Notes: generated from the letters alone by a model not told the origin. A stretch of 64,000 bases of DNA from Centipeda periodontii DSM 2778 (GCF_000213975.1 NZ_GL892076.1:842074-906073), one strand, 5' to 3'; shown: positions 1-8,042, counted from the first letter of the stretch. Program-made: numbers and translations.

Positions 1-705
1 GGTGGGATGCCTGCGCTCGTCAGTAAAAAATACCAGGAACGGAATATTTTCTATGCGAGCTATATCTCCACATATTTGGAGCGCGATGTAAAGGCTTTAT
101 CGGGCGGCATAGATTCTCTGAAATTCTTGAATTTCATTACGGCGGTGGCTGCCAGAACAGCGCAGATGGTGAACTATAAGGGGATCGCAGATGACTGTGA
201 TATTGACCAGACCACGGCGAAGAGCTGGCTCCGCGTTTTAGAAACGCTGGGGATCATTTTCTATCTGCATCCGTATTCGAACAATGTACTCAAGCGTATG
301 GTGAAGACACCAAAGTTATATTTCTACGACACAGGACTTTCCTGTTATCTTACGAAGTGGAGCAGTGCCGAAACTGTCATGAGCGGCGCGATGAACGGCG
401 CTTTGTTGGAAAACTATGTGGTGAGCGAAATACAAAAGAGCTATCAGAATACAGGGCAAGAAGCCTATCTCTACTACTATCGAGATAAGGATGCAAGAGA
501 GATCGACCTGATTATGGAAGGCGATGGGCAGCTGCATCCGCTTGAGATCAAGAAAACGGCTGCGCCGGAAAAGAAGATGATCCGCACGTTTTCTGCGATT
601 GAAAAAGCACCTCTGCAGCGCGGCATGGGCGCAATACTCTGCCTTGCCGAAAAGCTCGGCGCATTTGATCGAGAGAATCTGATTGTTCCGATATCGCTCA
701 TTTGA
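1..705 (+). CDS. DUF4143-type ATP-binding protein, C-terminal part
   Basis: The reading frame is open at the left edge, so the N-terminal AAA ATPase half lies outside the window. The visible 230 or so residues look like the C-terminal DUF4143 region of the ATP-binding proteins that pair an AAA domain with a winged-helix and a nuclease-like tail. It has an N-terminal segment with YISTYLERDV, a helix-turn-helix-like stretch around DDCDIDQTTAKSWL, and a late segment with YYYRDKDAREIDLI followed by PLEIKK, which matches the D...E-x-K pattern of a PD-(D/E)XK-like fold. The cellular role of this family is not established. The family assignment is good; no function is inferred beyond it. Confidence 0.75.
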   Translation, partial: GGMPALVSKKYQERNIFYASYISTYLERDVKALSGGIDSLKFLNFITAVAARTAQMVNYKGIADDCDIDQTTAKSWLRVLETLGIIFYLHPYSNNVLKRMVKTPKLYFYDTGLSCYLTKWSSAETVMSGAMNGALLENYVVSEIQKSYQNTGQEAYLYYYRDKDAREIDLIMEGDGQLHPLEIKKTAAPEKKMIRTFSAIEKAPLQRGMGAILCLAEKLGAFDRENLIVPISLI

Positions 706-724
706 TGATGGAGAAAATTTGGCT

Positions 725-898
725 CTACTCCAAAACTAGTGGAAAAGCTATTTTCAGAACAGGTGTCGCTAATTTCAATTTTCCTGCAACCAAGTAGATC
801 ATTGCGGCATAGCCTTCAAAGGTATGAAAACCTCCAGCGATTGGACAATCTTGAAAGGCACGCCCCGTCTTTTGGTACTGCATGGAAAGTTCTGTCAT
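725..898 (-). CDS. Possible 57-residue ORF after the FtsA-like gene
   Basis: A 58-codon reading frame (start codon complement at 896-898, stop complement at 725-727) fills most of the gap between the ATPase and the FtsA-like gene. It contains a hydrophobic stretch (AAMIYLVAGKLKLATPVLK). I see no clear ribosome binding site and do not recognise the product. It could equally be a decayed remnant, because the DNA here is AT-richer than its neighbours. Confidence 0.2.
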   Translation of the reverse strand: MTELSMQYQKTGRAFQDCPIAGGFHTFEGYAAMIYLVAGKLKLATPVLKIAFPLVLE

Positions 899-909
899 GT
901 TTTCTGTAC

Positions 910-3345
910 TCAGTCGTAGCGTATAAGGGGGGCGATCGATATCGTATCCGGTGCGGGCTTGGATGCAGTTGGCGTACTTCCCTCTGCTGTCGGAGGAACA
1001 TCCTGCACGAGGGATGTGCGTGTGGCAATGCTGCCGAGGATGGCGCTCGCTACAGGAGTGTTCTCATCGCGCTTTTCTGCCGGTGCATTTGGCTGGTCAA
1101 GCGGTGTGAAGGTGACCGCGAGCGTGTCCCCCGTTCGAATGGGGCTTGTGAAGTCCGCCTTGTTCCCGTTTACGAGGATGGTGAAGGTGACGCGGCTCGT
1201 CGCAGGCGGCGGTGTAAACCCGACGGCAAACAGTGCCTCGCTCACATTCGCACTGCCTGTGCCCTTTTGATAGGCAATGACGGCGCCGTCCTCGACCACA
1301 GTGCCGGAGGATGCCTCACGTCCATTGATCGTAAGCGAGAATCCGGAGGCGGGCACCTGATGCTCCCTGCCCTCGTAGATGATCGTCACATAGGCAGATG
1401 CGTCAGAGAGGTTGAGGACGGATTCGACCGTCGGGATGGCGGTCTCCTCATACTCGATGACATCGCCCTCATGAAGCGTGGTGGAGAGGAGGGCGGGCGC
1501 CTCGTTGAGTGTGATCTGCGGTTGGGTGGAGAAGCGTCGCGCTTCGCCGTTGAGCGTATAGGAGATGCGCCGTCCCGTGGGGGGAAGACCTGCCGCACGC
1601 AGCACCTCGCCAAGGGTGCGTTCCCGCCGTGAGACAATCACATCGCCGTCACGCAGGATGGGGTCTCCCTCGGGAACACTCTCATTGATTAGAATGCTCG
1701 CGGTGACGGTGATCTCCTCTCCGTTGAGGATAACCGTATAGCCGTTAATTGTGCCGATGATATCACTGAGGTGCACCTCGGGTTGTATCCCGTTCTCGCC
1801 CGCGACGAGCCTGATCCGACAGTCATCGTGGATGGGCGAATCGAGGCTCGCAATCTTGTCGTCGATGGTGATCTGTGCGAGCGTGCCCATCGTACCGGGA
1901 AAGCTGCGTCGCTCCCCGTTTACCGTGATCATCAGTCCCATGCCGGGACGCCCGTTGTATTTGCGCAGACTGATGCCGGCGGCGAGCAAGGCATCGGAGA
2001 CGTTCAGCTCGCGGAAGTTGAAGAGGCTGTATTCGATGTCATTGATCCAGACGGCGAGGAAATGCAGCGTGTTGATGGAGGCAATCTTGAGAATGCCAAG
2101 TGGTGTGACCGCATCGGGTGCGTGAAGATCTTCCGGAAGCTCTGCAATGCCGTCCACCTCGTTCGGCTGGCGCACGGCGACGCGTGCCTCAGGAATCCCG
2201 AGTGCCGTCGCCACGAGTTCCGGCATCATGGGTGTGAGCGAACCGCCGCCGACGAGCATGACTGCCTGCGGCGGCTCACCATTCAGCTCCAAGATTTGCT
2301 TTGCAATCGCATTCGCCAGATGTTCGATCCCAGGTCTTATGGCGGTGACGATTTGCTTGGCGGTCAGCGAGAGCTTCATGCCGAGAATGTCGGTGAAGGA
2401 CACATCCTGACCGTCCGCCGCCTTGCGTTTGACATCCTCGGCGACGTTGAAGTCGAGCAGGTATTCGCGTGAGATCGCCTCCGTGATCTCATCGCCTGCC
2501 ATCGGCACCATACCGTAGGCGATGACGGAGCCGTCCCGCGTGATGGCGACGTCCGAGGTGCCCGCGCCGATATCCACGAGGACGAGATTCAGATGGCGCA
2601 TCGTAGGCGGGATAAGAACGTTGATGCCCGCGATCGGCTCGAGGGTGAGCGCGCGCATCTCAAGATGTGCTTCGCGCAGAGCCGACTGCATGGAGTCCAC
2701 GACCTGACGCGGGAGGAAGGTCGCAATGACGGTTGCCTGTGCGTGTCTGCCGCGCTGACCGACGAGAGTCTTGAGTTCGTTGTCATCGAGCGTATAGCGG
2801 ATCGTGCTGTAGCCGACGCAATAGTAGCGCGTCGGATCGTCGACCGTGTGCGAGTGCGCAAGCTTTCGCTGTGCCGCCTGCACGCCCGCAAAGTCGAGAT
2901 CGCGCTGCTGTGCGGACGTGATGGTGCCCGTGATCTCCTGCTCCGCCTCGGCGGTCATCGTGTAGAGGGCGCGTCCCGCGGCAGCCACAGCAGCGCTCTG
3001 GAGTGCGCCCGTGCGCTCGGTGAGGCGGTGCTTGACCTCGCGGATGACGGCAGCAACCTGCGGCACATCGTGAATCTGTCCGTCGAGCATGGCGCGCGTC
3101 TTGTGCTCCATGCGCTCGGTCGCGAGAATGTGGAGCAGACCGTCCCGCTGCTCGGCAACGATGCCGATGACACTGCGCGTGCCGATATCGAGTGCAAAGA
3201 CAAGCTCCGTGGGGCGCTCATGACGAGCAGTATGGTTTGACCCGGGCTCTCCCTTCTTGGGACGCCCGTGCCTTTTCGAACGTCCCCGTCTCTTTGCCAC
3301 TGAGCCTGATGTCATTTCTTCGTTCGTTTTATCCAGATCCGGCAT
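910..3345 (-). CDS. FtsA-like actin-fold protein with long C-terminal extension
   Basis: An 811-residue protein. Residues about 45-430 have the FtsA/PilM actin-like ATPase fold: phosphate-1 motif VFALDIGTRSVIGIV, a second phosphate loop LVLVDIGAGTSDVAI, and an adenosine motif VMLVGGGSLTPMMP. FtsA proteins are usually about 400-450 residues. Here a further 380 residues carry repeated beta-rich units (for example TVNGERRSFPGTMGTLAQIT, TLNGEARRFSTQPQITLNEA, TINGREASSG, ILVNGNKADF) that look like tandem copies of one small beta domain. The N-terminus is basic (KRRGRSKRHGRPKKG). No ftsZ neighbour is present, so this is probably the Firmicutes FtsA-like paralogue rather than the dcw-cluster FtsA. 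A GAGGAGAT ribosome site precedes the start. The precise role, division or cell-surface, is not certain. Confidence 0.8.
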   Translation of the reverse strand: MPDLDKTNEEMTSGSVAKRRGRSKRHGRPKKGEPGSNHTARHERPTELVFALDIGTRSVIGIVAEQRDGLLHILATERMEHKTRAMLDGQIHDVPQVAAVIREVKHRLTERTGALQSAAVAAAGRALYTMTAEAEQEITGTITSAQQRDLDFAGVQAAQRKLAHSHTVDDPTRYYCVGYSTIRYTLDDNELKTLVGQRGRHAQATVIATFLPRQVVDSMQSALREAHLEMRALTLEPIAGINVLIPPTMRHLNLVLVDIGAGTSDVAITRDGSVIAYGMVPMAGDEITEAISREYLLDFNVAEDVKRKAADGQDVSFTDILGMKLSLTAKQIVTAIRPGIEHLANAIAKQILELNGEPPQAVMLVGGGSLTPMMPELVATALGIPEARVAVRQPNEVDGIAELPEDLHAPDAVTPLGILKIASINTLHFLAVWINDIEYSLFNFRELNVSDALLAAGISLRKYNGRPGMGLMITVNGERRSFPGTMGTLAQITIDDKIASLDSPIHDDCRIRLVAGENGIQPEVHLSDIIGTINGYTVILNGEEITVTASILINESVPEGDPILRDGDVIVSRRERTLGEVLRAAGLPPTGRRISYTLNGEARRFSTQPQITLNEAPALLSTTLHEGDVIEYEETAIPTVESVLNLSDASAYVTIIYEGREHQVPASGFSLTINGREASSGTVVEDGAVIAYQKGTGSANVSEALFAVGFTPPPATSRVTFTILVNGNKADFTSPIRTGDTLAVTFTPLDQPNAPAEKRDENTPVASAILGSIATRTSLVQDVPPTAEGSTPTASKPAPDTISIAPLIRYD

Positions 3346-3440
3346 TTCGATCTCCTCTGATCCTGTGTCACCTACTGTATAACATTATATTTATTCGTGT
3401 CGTTTCAAAAAAATCCTGCCATTCCGTATGCACGAACTGC

Positions 3441-3490
3441 ACATAAAAAGGTCAGAACGAAGCCGCCGCGCGGGCAGTTCCACTCTGACC
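3441..3490 (-). terminator. Strong intrinsic terminator of the probable 6S RNA
   Basis: On the minus strand GGTCAGAGTGGAACTGCCC and GGCTTCGTTCTGACC fold into a long stem, followed directly by TTTTT (plus-strand AAAAA at 3445-3449). No CDS lies just upstream on that strand, so it ends a non-coding transcript. Confidence 0.8.
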
Positions 3491-3680
3491 ACAAGAGAGG
3501 GGTCTGAAATGCCGTATGACTTATATGTCTATACCTGCGTAAAGCAGGTGGGTACCCTAAGTCCGACTCCTGCGTTCTCCGAAGGAGCATCACATTCACC
3601 GGAATCAATTCGGATTCCCTAAAAGATCTGTAGGTTAGACATTGCTAAGGCACACGCACATCTAAGGCTCACCTTCTTGT
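3445..3680 (-). ncRNA. ssrS: Probable 6S RNA
   Basis: A non-coding transcript unit of about 190 nt plus its terminator. A good promoter (TTGCGG, 17 bp, TATCAT) lies upstream and a strong terminator downstream. Its middle reads GAATGTGATGCTCC, closely resembling GAATGTGGCGCTCC of E. coli 6S RNA. Further on, ACCTGC-TTTAC-GCAGGT forms the small hairpin that occupies the place of ACCTTGAACC...GGTTCAAGG in E. coli. The flanks TGCC...TGTCTA and TAGACA...GGCA can pair across the molecule. 6S RNA binds the housekeeping RNA polymerase holoenzyme by imitating an open promoter. The identity rests on remembered motifs, not on a covariance-model search. Confidence 0.65.
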
Positions 3681-3685
3681 GCATT

Positions 3686-3714
3686 ATGATAGCATAAAAA
3701 AAAGTAAGCCGCAA
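3686..3714 (-). promoter_or_regulatory. Promoter of the probable 6S RNA
   Basis: The minus strand shows -35 TTGCGG (complement of 3709-3714), a 17-bp spacer rich in T, and -10 TATCAT (complement of 3686-3691). It predicts a transcript start near 3679. Confidence 0.65.
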
Positions 3715-3879
3715 GACTTGACAAACAGAGGAATAACAATTTGCTGCACAATTTGAGAAGCACGGATCCGTGCAGCGTCCATCCGATGGACTTCATCTTG
3801 GCGGTTCCCATGAAATCTGTCTTTTCGGAAAACTACATCAAAATGTTTTCCCCCTCTTTTCCTATGGAAAATCCCGTGC

Positions 3880-3885
3880 TATAAT
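3880..3885 (+). promoter_or_regulatory. Likely -10 box of dhaL
   Basis: A perfect TATAAT lies 52 bp before the preferred dhaL start. The -35 region is weak (TTTTCC). Transcription would begin near 3892, which argues against the upstream in-frame ATG at 3898 being the start codon. Confidence 0.5.
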
Positions 3886-3936
3886 GTAAAAGAGAATATG
3901 GAATTGTTGAACTACAGGGAAAGATGGTGCGATGAG

Positions 3937-4560
3937 ATGGCAAATGTTCGTGACGCAGTGAATGCGGTCATCACCGCAATTATGGCGCAGAAGGATTATC
4001 TGACGGCGGTGGATGCCAAGACCGGAGATGGGGATCACGGTCTGAACATGGCGCGCGGATTTACAGCCGCGGAGGAACGCCTCGCAGAGATGCCCGCCGA
4101 CGCGCCGGTTAAGGATGTGCTCCATCACATTGGGCGGGCATTCATCGAGAATGTCGGCGGCGCAGCGGGGCCTCTTTACGGTATCGCATTTGTGCGTGCC
4201 AGCGAAGCGGTGAACAATAAGACGCGCCTTGACGTGCACAGCTTCGATAAACTCTTTACCGCAGGAATTGACGCAATCCAGCGGCGCGGTCGTGCAGAGC
4301 GCGGCGACAAGACCATGCTCGATACACTCATTCCGATCCGCGACGCATTTCGCGCGGAGAATGCGGACGGCAAGAGTCTGCGCGAATGCCTTGAGGATGC
4401 CCTGAATGCGGGGCGTGCGGGCGCAGAGTACACGAAGACGATCGCGGCGCGTCGTGGGCGCGCGGCTCTCATCGGACCGCGCAGCATCGGCATCGAGGAT
4501 CCGGGCGCGATGAGCTCGCTCATCATGTTCCGCGCACTGTGCAGCTATCTGCGCGGCTGA
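3937..4560 (+). CDS. dhaL: DhaL-like dihydroxyacetone kinase subunit, orphan
   Basis: The ADP-binding DhaL subunit transfers phosphate within the dihydroxyacetone kinase system, either from ATP or from the PTS protein DhaM. The nucleotide/Mg site signature is visible as DAKTGDGDHGLNMARGF, and GGAAGPLYG, DTLIPIRDA and GPRSIGIEDPGA are family blocks. The length from the chosen start is 207 residues, normal for DhaL. I chose ATG 3937 because AGGGA precedes it, while ATG 3898 sits only about 6 bp from the predicted transcript start. No dhaK or dhaM is adjacent: a non-coding RNA lies upstream and gltX follows. Its partner must be elsewhere, or the protein has another role. Confidence 0.85.
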   Translation: MANVRDAVNAVITAIMAQKDYLTAVDAKTGDGDHGLNMARGFTAAEERLAEMPADAPVKDVLHHIGRAFIENVGGAAGPLYGIAFVRASEAVNNKTRLDVHSFDKLFTAGIDAIQRRGRAERGDKTMLDTLIPIRDAFRAENADGKSLRECLEDALNAGRAGAEYTKTIAARRGRAALIGPRSIGIEDPGAMSSLIMFRALCSYLRG

Positions 4561-4587
4561 CAATATTGGGATTTGGGGGAAAAGGTT

Positions 4588-6060
4588 TTGACAAATACGG
4601 AGATTCGCACCCGTTTTGCACCGAGTCCGACGGGCTATATGCACATCGGCAATTTGCGCACGGCGCTCTACGCCTATCTTTTCGCGCGCGCAAACGACGG
4701 GACATTTATCCTGCGGATTGAGGATACGGATCGGAACCGCTACGTTGCGGACGCAGTGGACTTCATCCGGCGCACGCTCGACGCGGCGGGAATTGTGCCC
4801 GACGAGGGGCCCGATGATATCGGCGGGGACTACGGCCCCTACGTTCAGAGCGAACGCATGGAGATCTATCAGAAATACGCCGAGCAGCTTGTCGAGAGCG
4901 GACACGCCTACCGCTGCTTCTGCAATCATACGGAGGAGACGGAACCTGCCGAGGGAGAAAAGACATTCGGCGGCTACCCGCGTACTTGCCGTGACCTCTC
5001 TGCAGAGGAAGTCGCAGAGCATCTCGCGCGCGGCGAGGAGTACGTCATCCGTCAGAAGATGCCGCTCGTCGGGGAAACGATGTTCTATGATGTACTTCAC
5101 GGCAACGTCACGATTCCGAATACGGAACTCGAAGATCAGGTGCTCCTCAAGCGTGACGGGATGCCGACCTATAACTTCGCGAACGTCATTGACGATCACC
5201 TCATGAGGGTGTCGCACATCATTCGCGGGACCGAGTTTATCACCTCGACGCCCAAGCACGTCCTCCTCTACGAGGCGTTTGGCTGGAAGGCACCCGTGTT
5301 CGTGCATCTCGCGCCCGTCATGGGCCGTGACGACGCGACGGGCAAGACGAGCAAGCTTTCGAAGCGGCACGGAGCGACGAGTTTCGATGACCTCGTGAAG
5401 ATGGGCTATCTCGCCGAGGCAATCGTCAACTATGTGGCGCTGCTTGGCTGGAGCCCGAAGACGACGAATCAGGAAATCTTCTCGATGGACGAGCTGATTG
5501 AGTCGTTCTCGCTTGATGGGCTGTCGAAGTCGCCCGCTGTCTTTGACTATGACAAGCTTGGCTGGATGTGCGGGGAGTATTTCAAGGCGATGACGGATGC
5601 GGAGTTCGCTGAGGCGGCACGCCCGTTTGCGGGGGAACTGCCCGCACGACTCGCGGAGCAGTGGGAGACAATTGCGCGTCTTTTGCGCACACGTGTCACA
5701 AAGCTCTCCAATGTTCGCCCGGCGATTGCATTTCTCATCGAGACGCCGCCGTTTGACGCATCTCTCTATGAGAACAAGCGCAACAAGGTCACACCGGAGG
5801 CGGCGAGGGAGCTTCTGCCCGAACTCATCGAGATCCTTGCGGCACTTCCGGCAGAGCGCTGGGAGAACGATCTCCTCTACGCACTGCTCGAGGAGTGTAT
5901 CGAGCGCGAGGGATGGAAGAAGGGGACGGTCATGTGGGTGCTGCGCATCGCCGCAGCAGGACAGGCGGTGACACCGGGCGGAGCGACGGAGATTCTCGCC
6001 ATCCTCGGACGTGAGGGCGGTCTTGCACGTCTGCGGACAGCTCTTGCAGAGCTTTCGTGA
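4588..6060 (+). CDS. gltX: Glutamyl-tRNA synthetase
   Basis: Class I aminoacyl-tRNA synthetase that charges tRNA-Glu with glutamate. The HIGH motif is in FAPSPTGYMHIGNLRTALYA near the N-terminus and the KMSKS equivalent is KLSKRHG around residue 255. The length of 490 residues is standard. The TTG start at 4588 is preferred because GGGGGAAAAGG precedes it; an in-frame TTG at 4573 has no ribosome site. The two tRNA-Glu genes that follow within 70 bp are the substrates of this enzyme. Confidence 0.95.
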   Translation: MTNTEIRTRFAPSPTGYMHIGNLRTALYAYLFARANDGTFILRIEDTDRNRYVADAVDFIRRTLDAAGIVPDEGPDDIGGDYGPYVQSERMEIYQKYAEQLVESGHAYRCFCNHTEETEPAEGEKTFGGYPRTCRDLSAEEVAEHLARGEEYVIRQKMPLVGETMFYDVLHGNVTIPNTELEDQVLLKRDGMPTYNFANVIDDHLMRVSHIIRGTEFITSTPKHVLLYEAFGWKAPVFVHLAPVMGRDDATGKTSKLSKRHGATSFDDLVKMGYLAEAIVNYVALLGWSPKTTNQEIFSMDELIESFSLDGLSKSPAVFDYDKLGWMCGEYFKAMTDAEFAEAARPFAGELPARLAEQWETIARLLRTRVTKLSNVRPAIAFLIETPPFDASLYENKRNKVTPEAARELLPELIEILAALPAERWENDLLYALLEECIEREGWKKGTVMWVLRIAAAGQAVTPGGATEILAILGREGGLARLRTALAELS

Positions 6061-6080
6061 GCACTGTCGTGAAAAAACTC

Positions 6081-6109
6081 TTGCGTTTTAAGTAACTCTA
6101 TGATATAGT
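6081..6109 (+). promoter_or_regulatory. Promoter of the tandem tRNA-Glu genes
   Basis: TTGCGT at 6081-6086, a 17-bp spacer, and TATAGT at 6104-6109. It lies 20 bp before the first tRNA. Confidence 0.6.
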
Positions 6110-6128
6110 ATCTCCTGTTGACATATGT

Positions 6129-6203
6129 GGCGCCTTCGTCAAGTGGTTAAGACACCGCCCTCTCACGGCGGGTTCATGGGTTCGAATCCCATAGGCGTCA
6201 CCA
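6129..6203 (+). tRNA. tRNA-Glu (anticodon CTC), copy 1
   Basis: The full cloverleaf can be drawn. The acceptor GGCGCCT pairs with AGGCGTC (one G-T pair), the anticodon stem is CCGCC/GGCGG around loop CTCTCAC, and the T-arm contains GGTTCGAATCC. CCA is encoded. Anticodon CTC reads GAG. Confidence 0.95.
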
Positions 6204-6210
6204 ATTCATC

Positions 6211-6285
6211 GGCGCCTTCGTCAAGTGGTTAAGACACCGCCCTCTCACGGCGGGTTCATGGGTTCGAATCCCATAGGCGTCACCA
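6211..6285 (+). tRNA. tRNA-Glu (anticodon CTC), copy 2
   Basis: Identical over all 75 bases to the copy 7 bp upstream, with CCA encoded. The two must come from a recent tandem duplication or be kept identical by gene conversion. Confidence 0.95.
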
Positions 6286-6297
6286 TCGTAATAGATA

Positions 6298-6320
6298 GGA
6301 GCTGCTGTGCAGCTCCTTTT
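6298..6320 (+). terminator. Terminator after the tRNA-Glu pair
   Basis: GGAGCTGC-TGT-GCAGCTCC followed by TTTT, 12 bp after the second tRNA. Confidence 0.75.
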
Positions 6321-6344
6321 GTGTTTATGGGACGGGAGAATGCA

Positions 6345-7103
6345 ATGCTCTTTCTGTCTATGCTTCTCATGGGAGGAATCATCGGCTTTGTCGGGGCGGG
6401 CGGCAGTGGCGTCATCATTACTCTGCTTGTGGTGGGATTCGGGGTGCCGATTCATCAGGCGCTCGCCGTTGCGCTCGGTTCGATGGCGTTCACGACGCTC
6501 TCGGGTGCGATCAGTCATTACCGCGAGCGCGAGGTCATCCCGCTGACAGGCGCCGTACTCGGTACGGGTGGACTCGTGGGGGCGCTGATCGGTGCCGTGC
6601 TCTCAAACCATATGCAGGCACCCAATCTGAGTCTCTTTACGGGCGTCATGCTGCTCTCGAGCGCATGCCTCCTCTATTTGCGCATCTATCAGGCAGAGTG
6701 GCTCGGACGGCATATTGCCGTGCGCGAGGAACTCCTGACGGGACGGCGGCTCTATCTATACGGACTGCCCGTCGGTTTTGTCTGCGGCGTCCTCTCGGGC
6801 GCGTTCGGCATCGGGTCGGCGGCGTACATCCAGATCGCACTCATGGTTGTCTTTGGTGTGCCGCTCCTACAGGCGATCGGGACGACGATGATGATTATTG
6901 TACCGATCTCCATCAGCGGCGGCATCGGCTACGTCCTCTACGGGCAGCTTGAGCCGTTGCTTTTCATCCAGACGCTCATGGCGCTCTCCGTCGGCTCGTT
7001 CTTCGGGGCAAAGCTGACGCATCTTGCGCCGCTCCCCGTTCTGCGTTTCTGGATCGTCGCGCTTCCGACGATCGGCGGCTCGATTATGATATTCTTTCGA
7101 TAG
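6345..7103 (+). CDS. TauE/SafE (TSUP) family membrane transporter
   Basis: Probable exporter of a sulfur-containing or organic anion; the family includes TauE, SafE and CysZ-like proteins. The 252-residue protein is almost wholly hydrophobic with about eight membrane segments. It shows the two-repeat pattern of the family: GGIIGFVGAGGSGVIITLLV near the N-terminus, echoed by GFVCGVLSGAFGIGSAAYIQ in the middle. I chose ATG 6345 because GGGACGGGAGA precedes it; the longer frame would run back through the second tRNA. Two rhodanese-like lipoproteins follow, consistent with sulfur chemistry at the cell envelope, though the substrate cannot be read from the sequence. Confidence 0.85.
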   Translation: MLFLSMLLMGGIIGFVGAGGSGVIITLLVVGFGVPIHQALAVALGSMAFTTLSGAISHYREREVIPLTGAVLGTGGLVGALIGAVLSNHMQAPNLSLFTGVMLLSSACLLYLRIYQAEWLGRHIAVREELLTGRRLYLYGLPVGFVCGVLSGAFGIGSAAYIQIALMVVFGVPLLQAIGTTMMIIVPISISGGIGYVLYGQLEPLLFIQTLMALSVGSFFGAKLTHLAPLPVLRFWIVALPTIGGSIMIFFR

Positions 7104-7142
7104 ATTGTCGGGGGGGACAATCTGTCGGTGGGGGGGAAATGT

Positions 7143-7547
7143 ATGAGAAAGTTTGTTGCAGTTCTGCTGCTCATCGTGATTTCCTTTTCCATCGTCGGCT
7201 GTGGCGGGGACACAGCCGAGGAGAGGAAAGAACAGGCGAAGTATCGGCGCATTACCGCCGATGAGGCACAGGTGCTTATGGAGCGTGAGCAGGACTATCT
7301 GATCCTCGACGTGCGCAGCCCGGAGGAGTTTGCTGAGGGGCATATTCCGCACGCGATCAACATTCCGATGGATCGCATCGGGGAGGAGCCCCCGCAGGAA
7401 CTTCCCGATCGGAATCAAATGATCTTCGTCTACTGTGTCAAGGGGATTCGCAGCATGAATGTTGCCAATCGACTCGCACATATGGGATATAAGAACATCA
7501 TCGAAATGGGCGGGATTCAGGACTGGCATGGGGAGATTGTGAAATGA
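7143..7547 (+). CDS. Rhodanese-like lipoprotein 1
   Basis: 134 residues with a lipoprotein signal peptide (lipobox SIVGC, Cys about residue 20) followed by one rhodanese domain: LILDVRSPEEFAEGHIPHA, then the active-site loop YCVKGIRSM with the catalytic Cys. Rhodaneses carry persulfide sulfur. Membrane-anchored single-domain forms are common in Negativicutes and have no fixed role. It follows the TauE-type exporter by 39 bp and is followed by a paralogue, suggesting one operon. Confidence 0.88.
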   Translation: MRKFVAVLLLIVISFSIVGCGGDTAEERKEQAKYRRITADEAQVLMEREQDYLILDVRSPEEFAEGHIPHAINIPMDRIGEEPPQELPDRNQMIFVYCVKGIRSMNVANRLAHMGYKNIIEMGGIQDWHGEIVK

Positions 7548-7568
7548 TTTGTTTGATGAGGTGTTTAT

Positions 7569-7988
7569 ATGCGTAAAATTGTTATGCTTTTCTGTTTGAG
7601 TATTTTGACGTTAGGGATCTGCGGCTGCGGAAGCGCGCAGACATCTGGGGTGACCGAAGGAAAGGATCCGGCAATGGCGACATTTCAGCGCGTGAATTCG
7701 GATGAAGCAGCGAAGATGATGGCGGCGGAGCAGGGCTATCTGATCGTCGATGTGCGGACGGCGGGGGAATACGCGGACGGACATATCCCGAACGCCATCA
7801 ATATTCCGAACGAGTCGATCCATACGACGCCGCCGAAGGAACTGCCCGACAAGGCGCAGAAGATCTTCGTCTACTGCCGCAGCGGTGCGCGCAGCCAGCA
7901 GGCGGCGCAGAAGCTTGCGAACATGGGCTACACGAACATCGTCGAGATGGGCGGCATCAAGGACTGGCACGGGGATGTTGTGAAATAA
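7569..7988 (+). CDS. Rhodanese-like lipoprotein 2
   Basis: 139 residues, a tandem paralogue of the preceding gene. The lipobox is LGICGC, and the rhodanese domain has LIVDVRTAGEYADGHIPNA and the active-site loop YCRSGARSQQA, which is the canonical CxxGxR form. The last 20 residues (MGYTNIVEMGGIKDWHGDVV) are nearly the same in both copies. Confidence 0.9.
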   Translation: MRKIVMLFCLSILTLGICGCGSAQTSGVTEGKDPAMATFQRVNSDEAAKMMAAEQGYLIVDVRTAGEYADGHIPNAINIPNESIHTTPPKELPDKAQKIFVYCRSGARSQQAAQKLANMGYTNIVEMGGIKDWHGDVVK

Positions 7989-7993
7989 TCGGA

Positions 7994-8038
7994 AGATTGC
8001 TGTACGAAGTAAAAAGCTTCCTGCAGCAATCTTTTTTT
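7994..8038 (+). terminator. Terminator of the rhodanese operon
   Basis: AGATTGCTG pairs with CAGCAATCT around an internal GAAG...CTTC stem, followed by seven T. It also separates this operon from the oppositely oriented LysR gene. Confidence 0.8.
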
Positions 8039-8042
8039 GTGT

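Noticed and set aside
739..1632. A 297-codon plus-strand frame opposite the 3' end of the FtsA-like gene
   Set aside because: Its composition is Arg/Cys/Gly-rich and it has no ribosome site. The opposite strand codes for a clear actin-fold protein.
3862..5370. A 502-codon open frame on the minus strand across dhaL and gltX
   Set aside because: It is a GC-rich shadow of two well-supported plus-strand genes and encodes no recognisable protein.
6129..6285. Tandem 75-bp identical units as a CRISPR-like repeat
   Set aside because: They fold as complete tRNA-Glu genes, and the 7-bp gap is no spacer.
6225..6344. N-terminal extension of the TauE/SafE gene back into the second tRNA
   Set aside because: It would read through a tRNA and a terminator; ATG 6345 has a good ribosome site.
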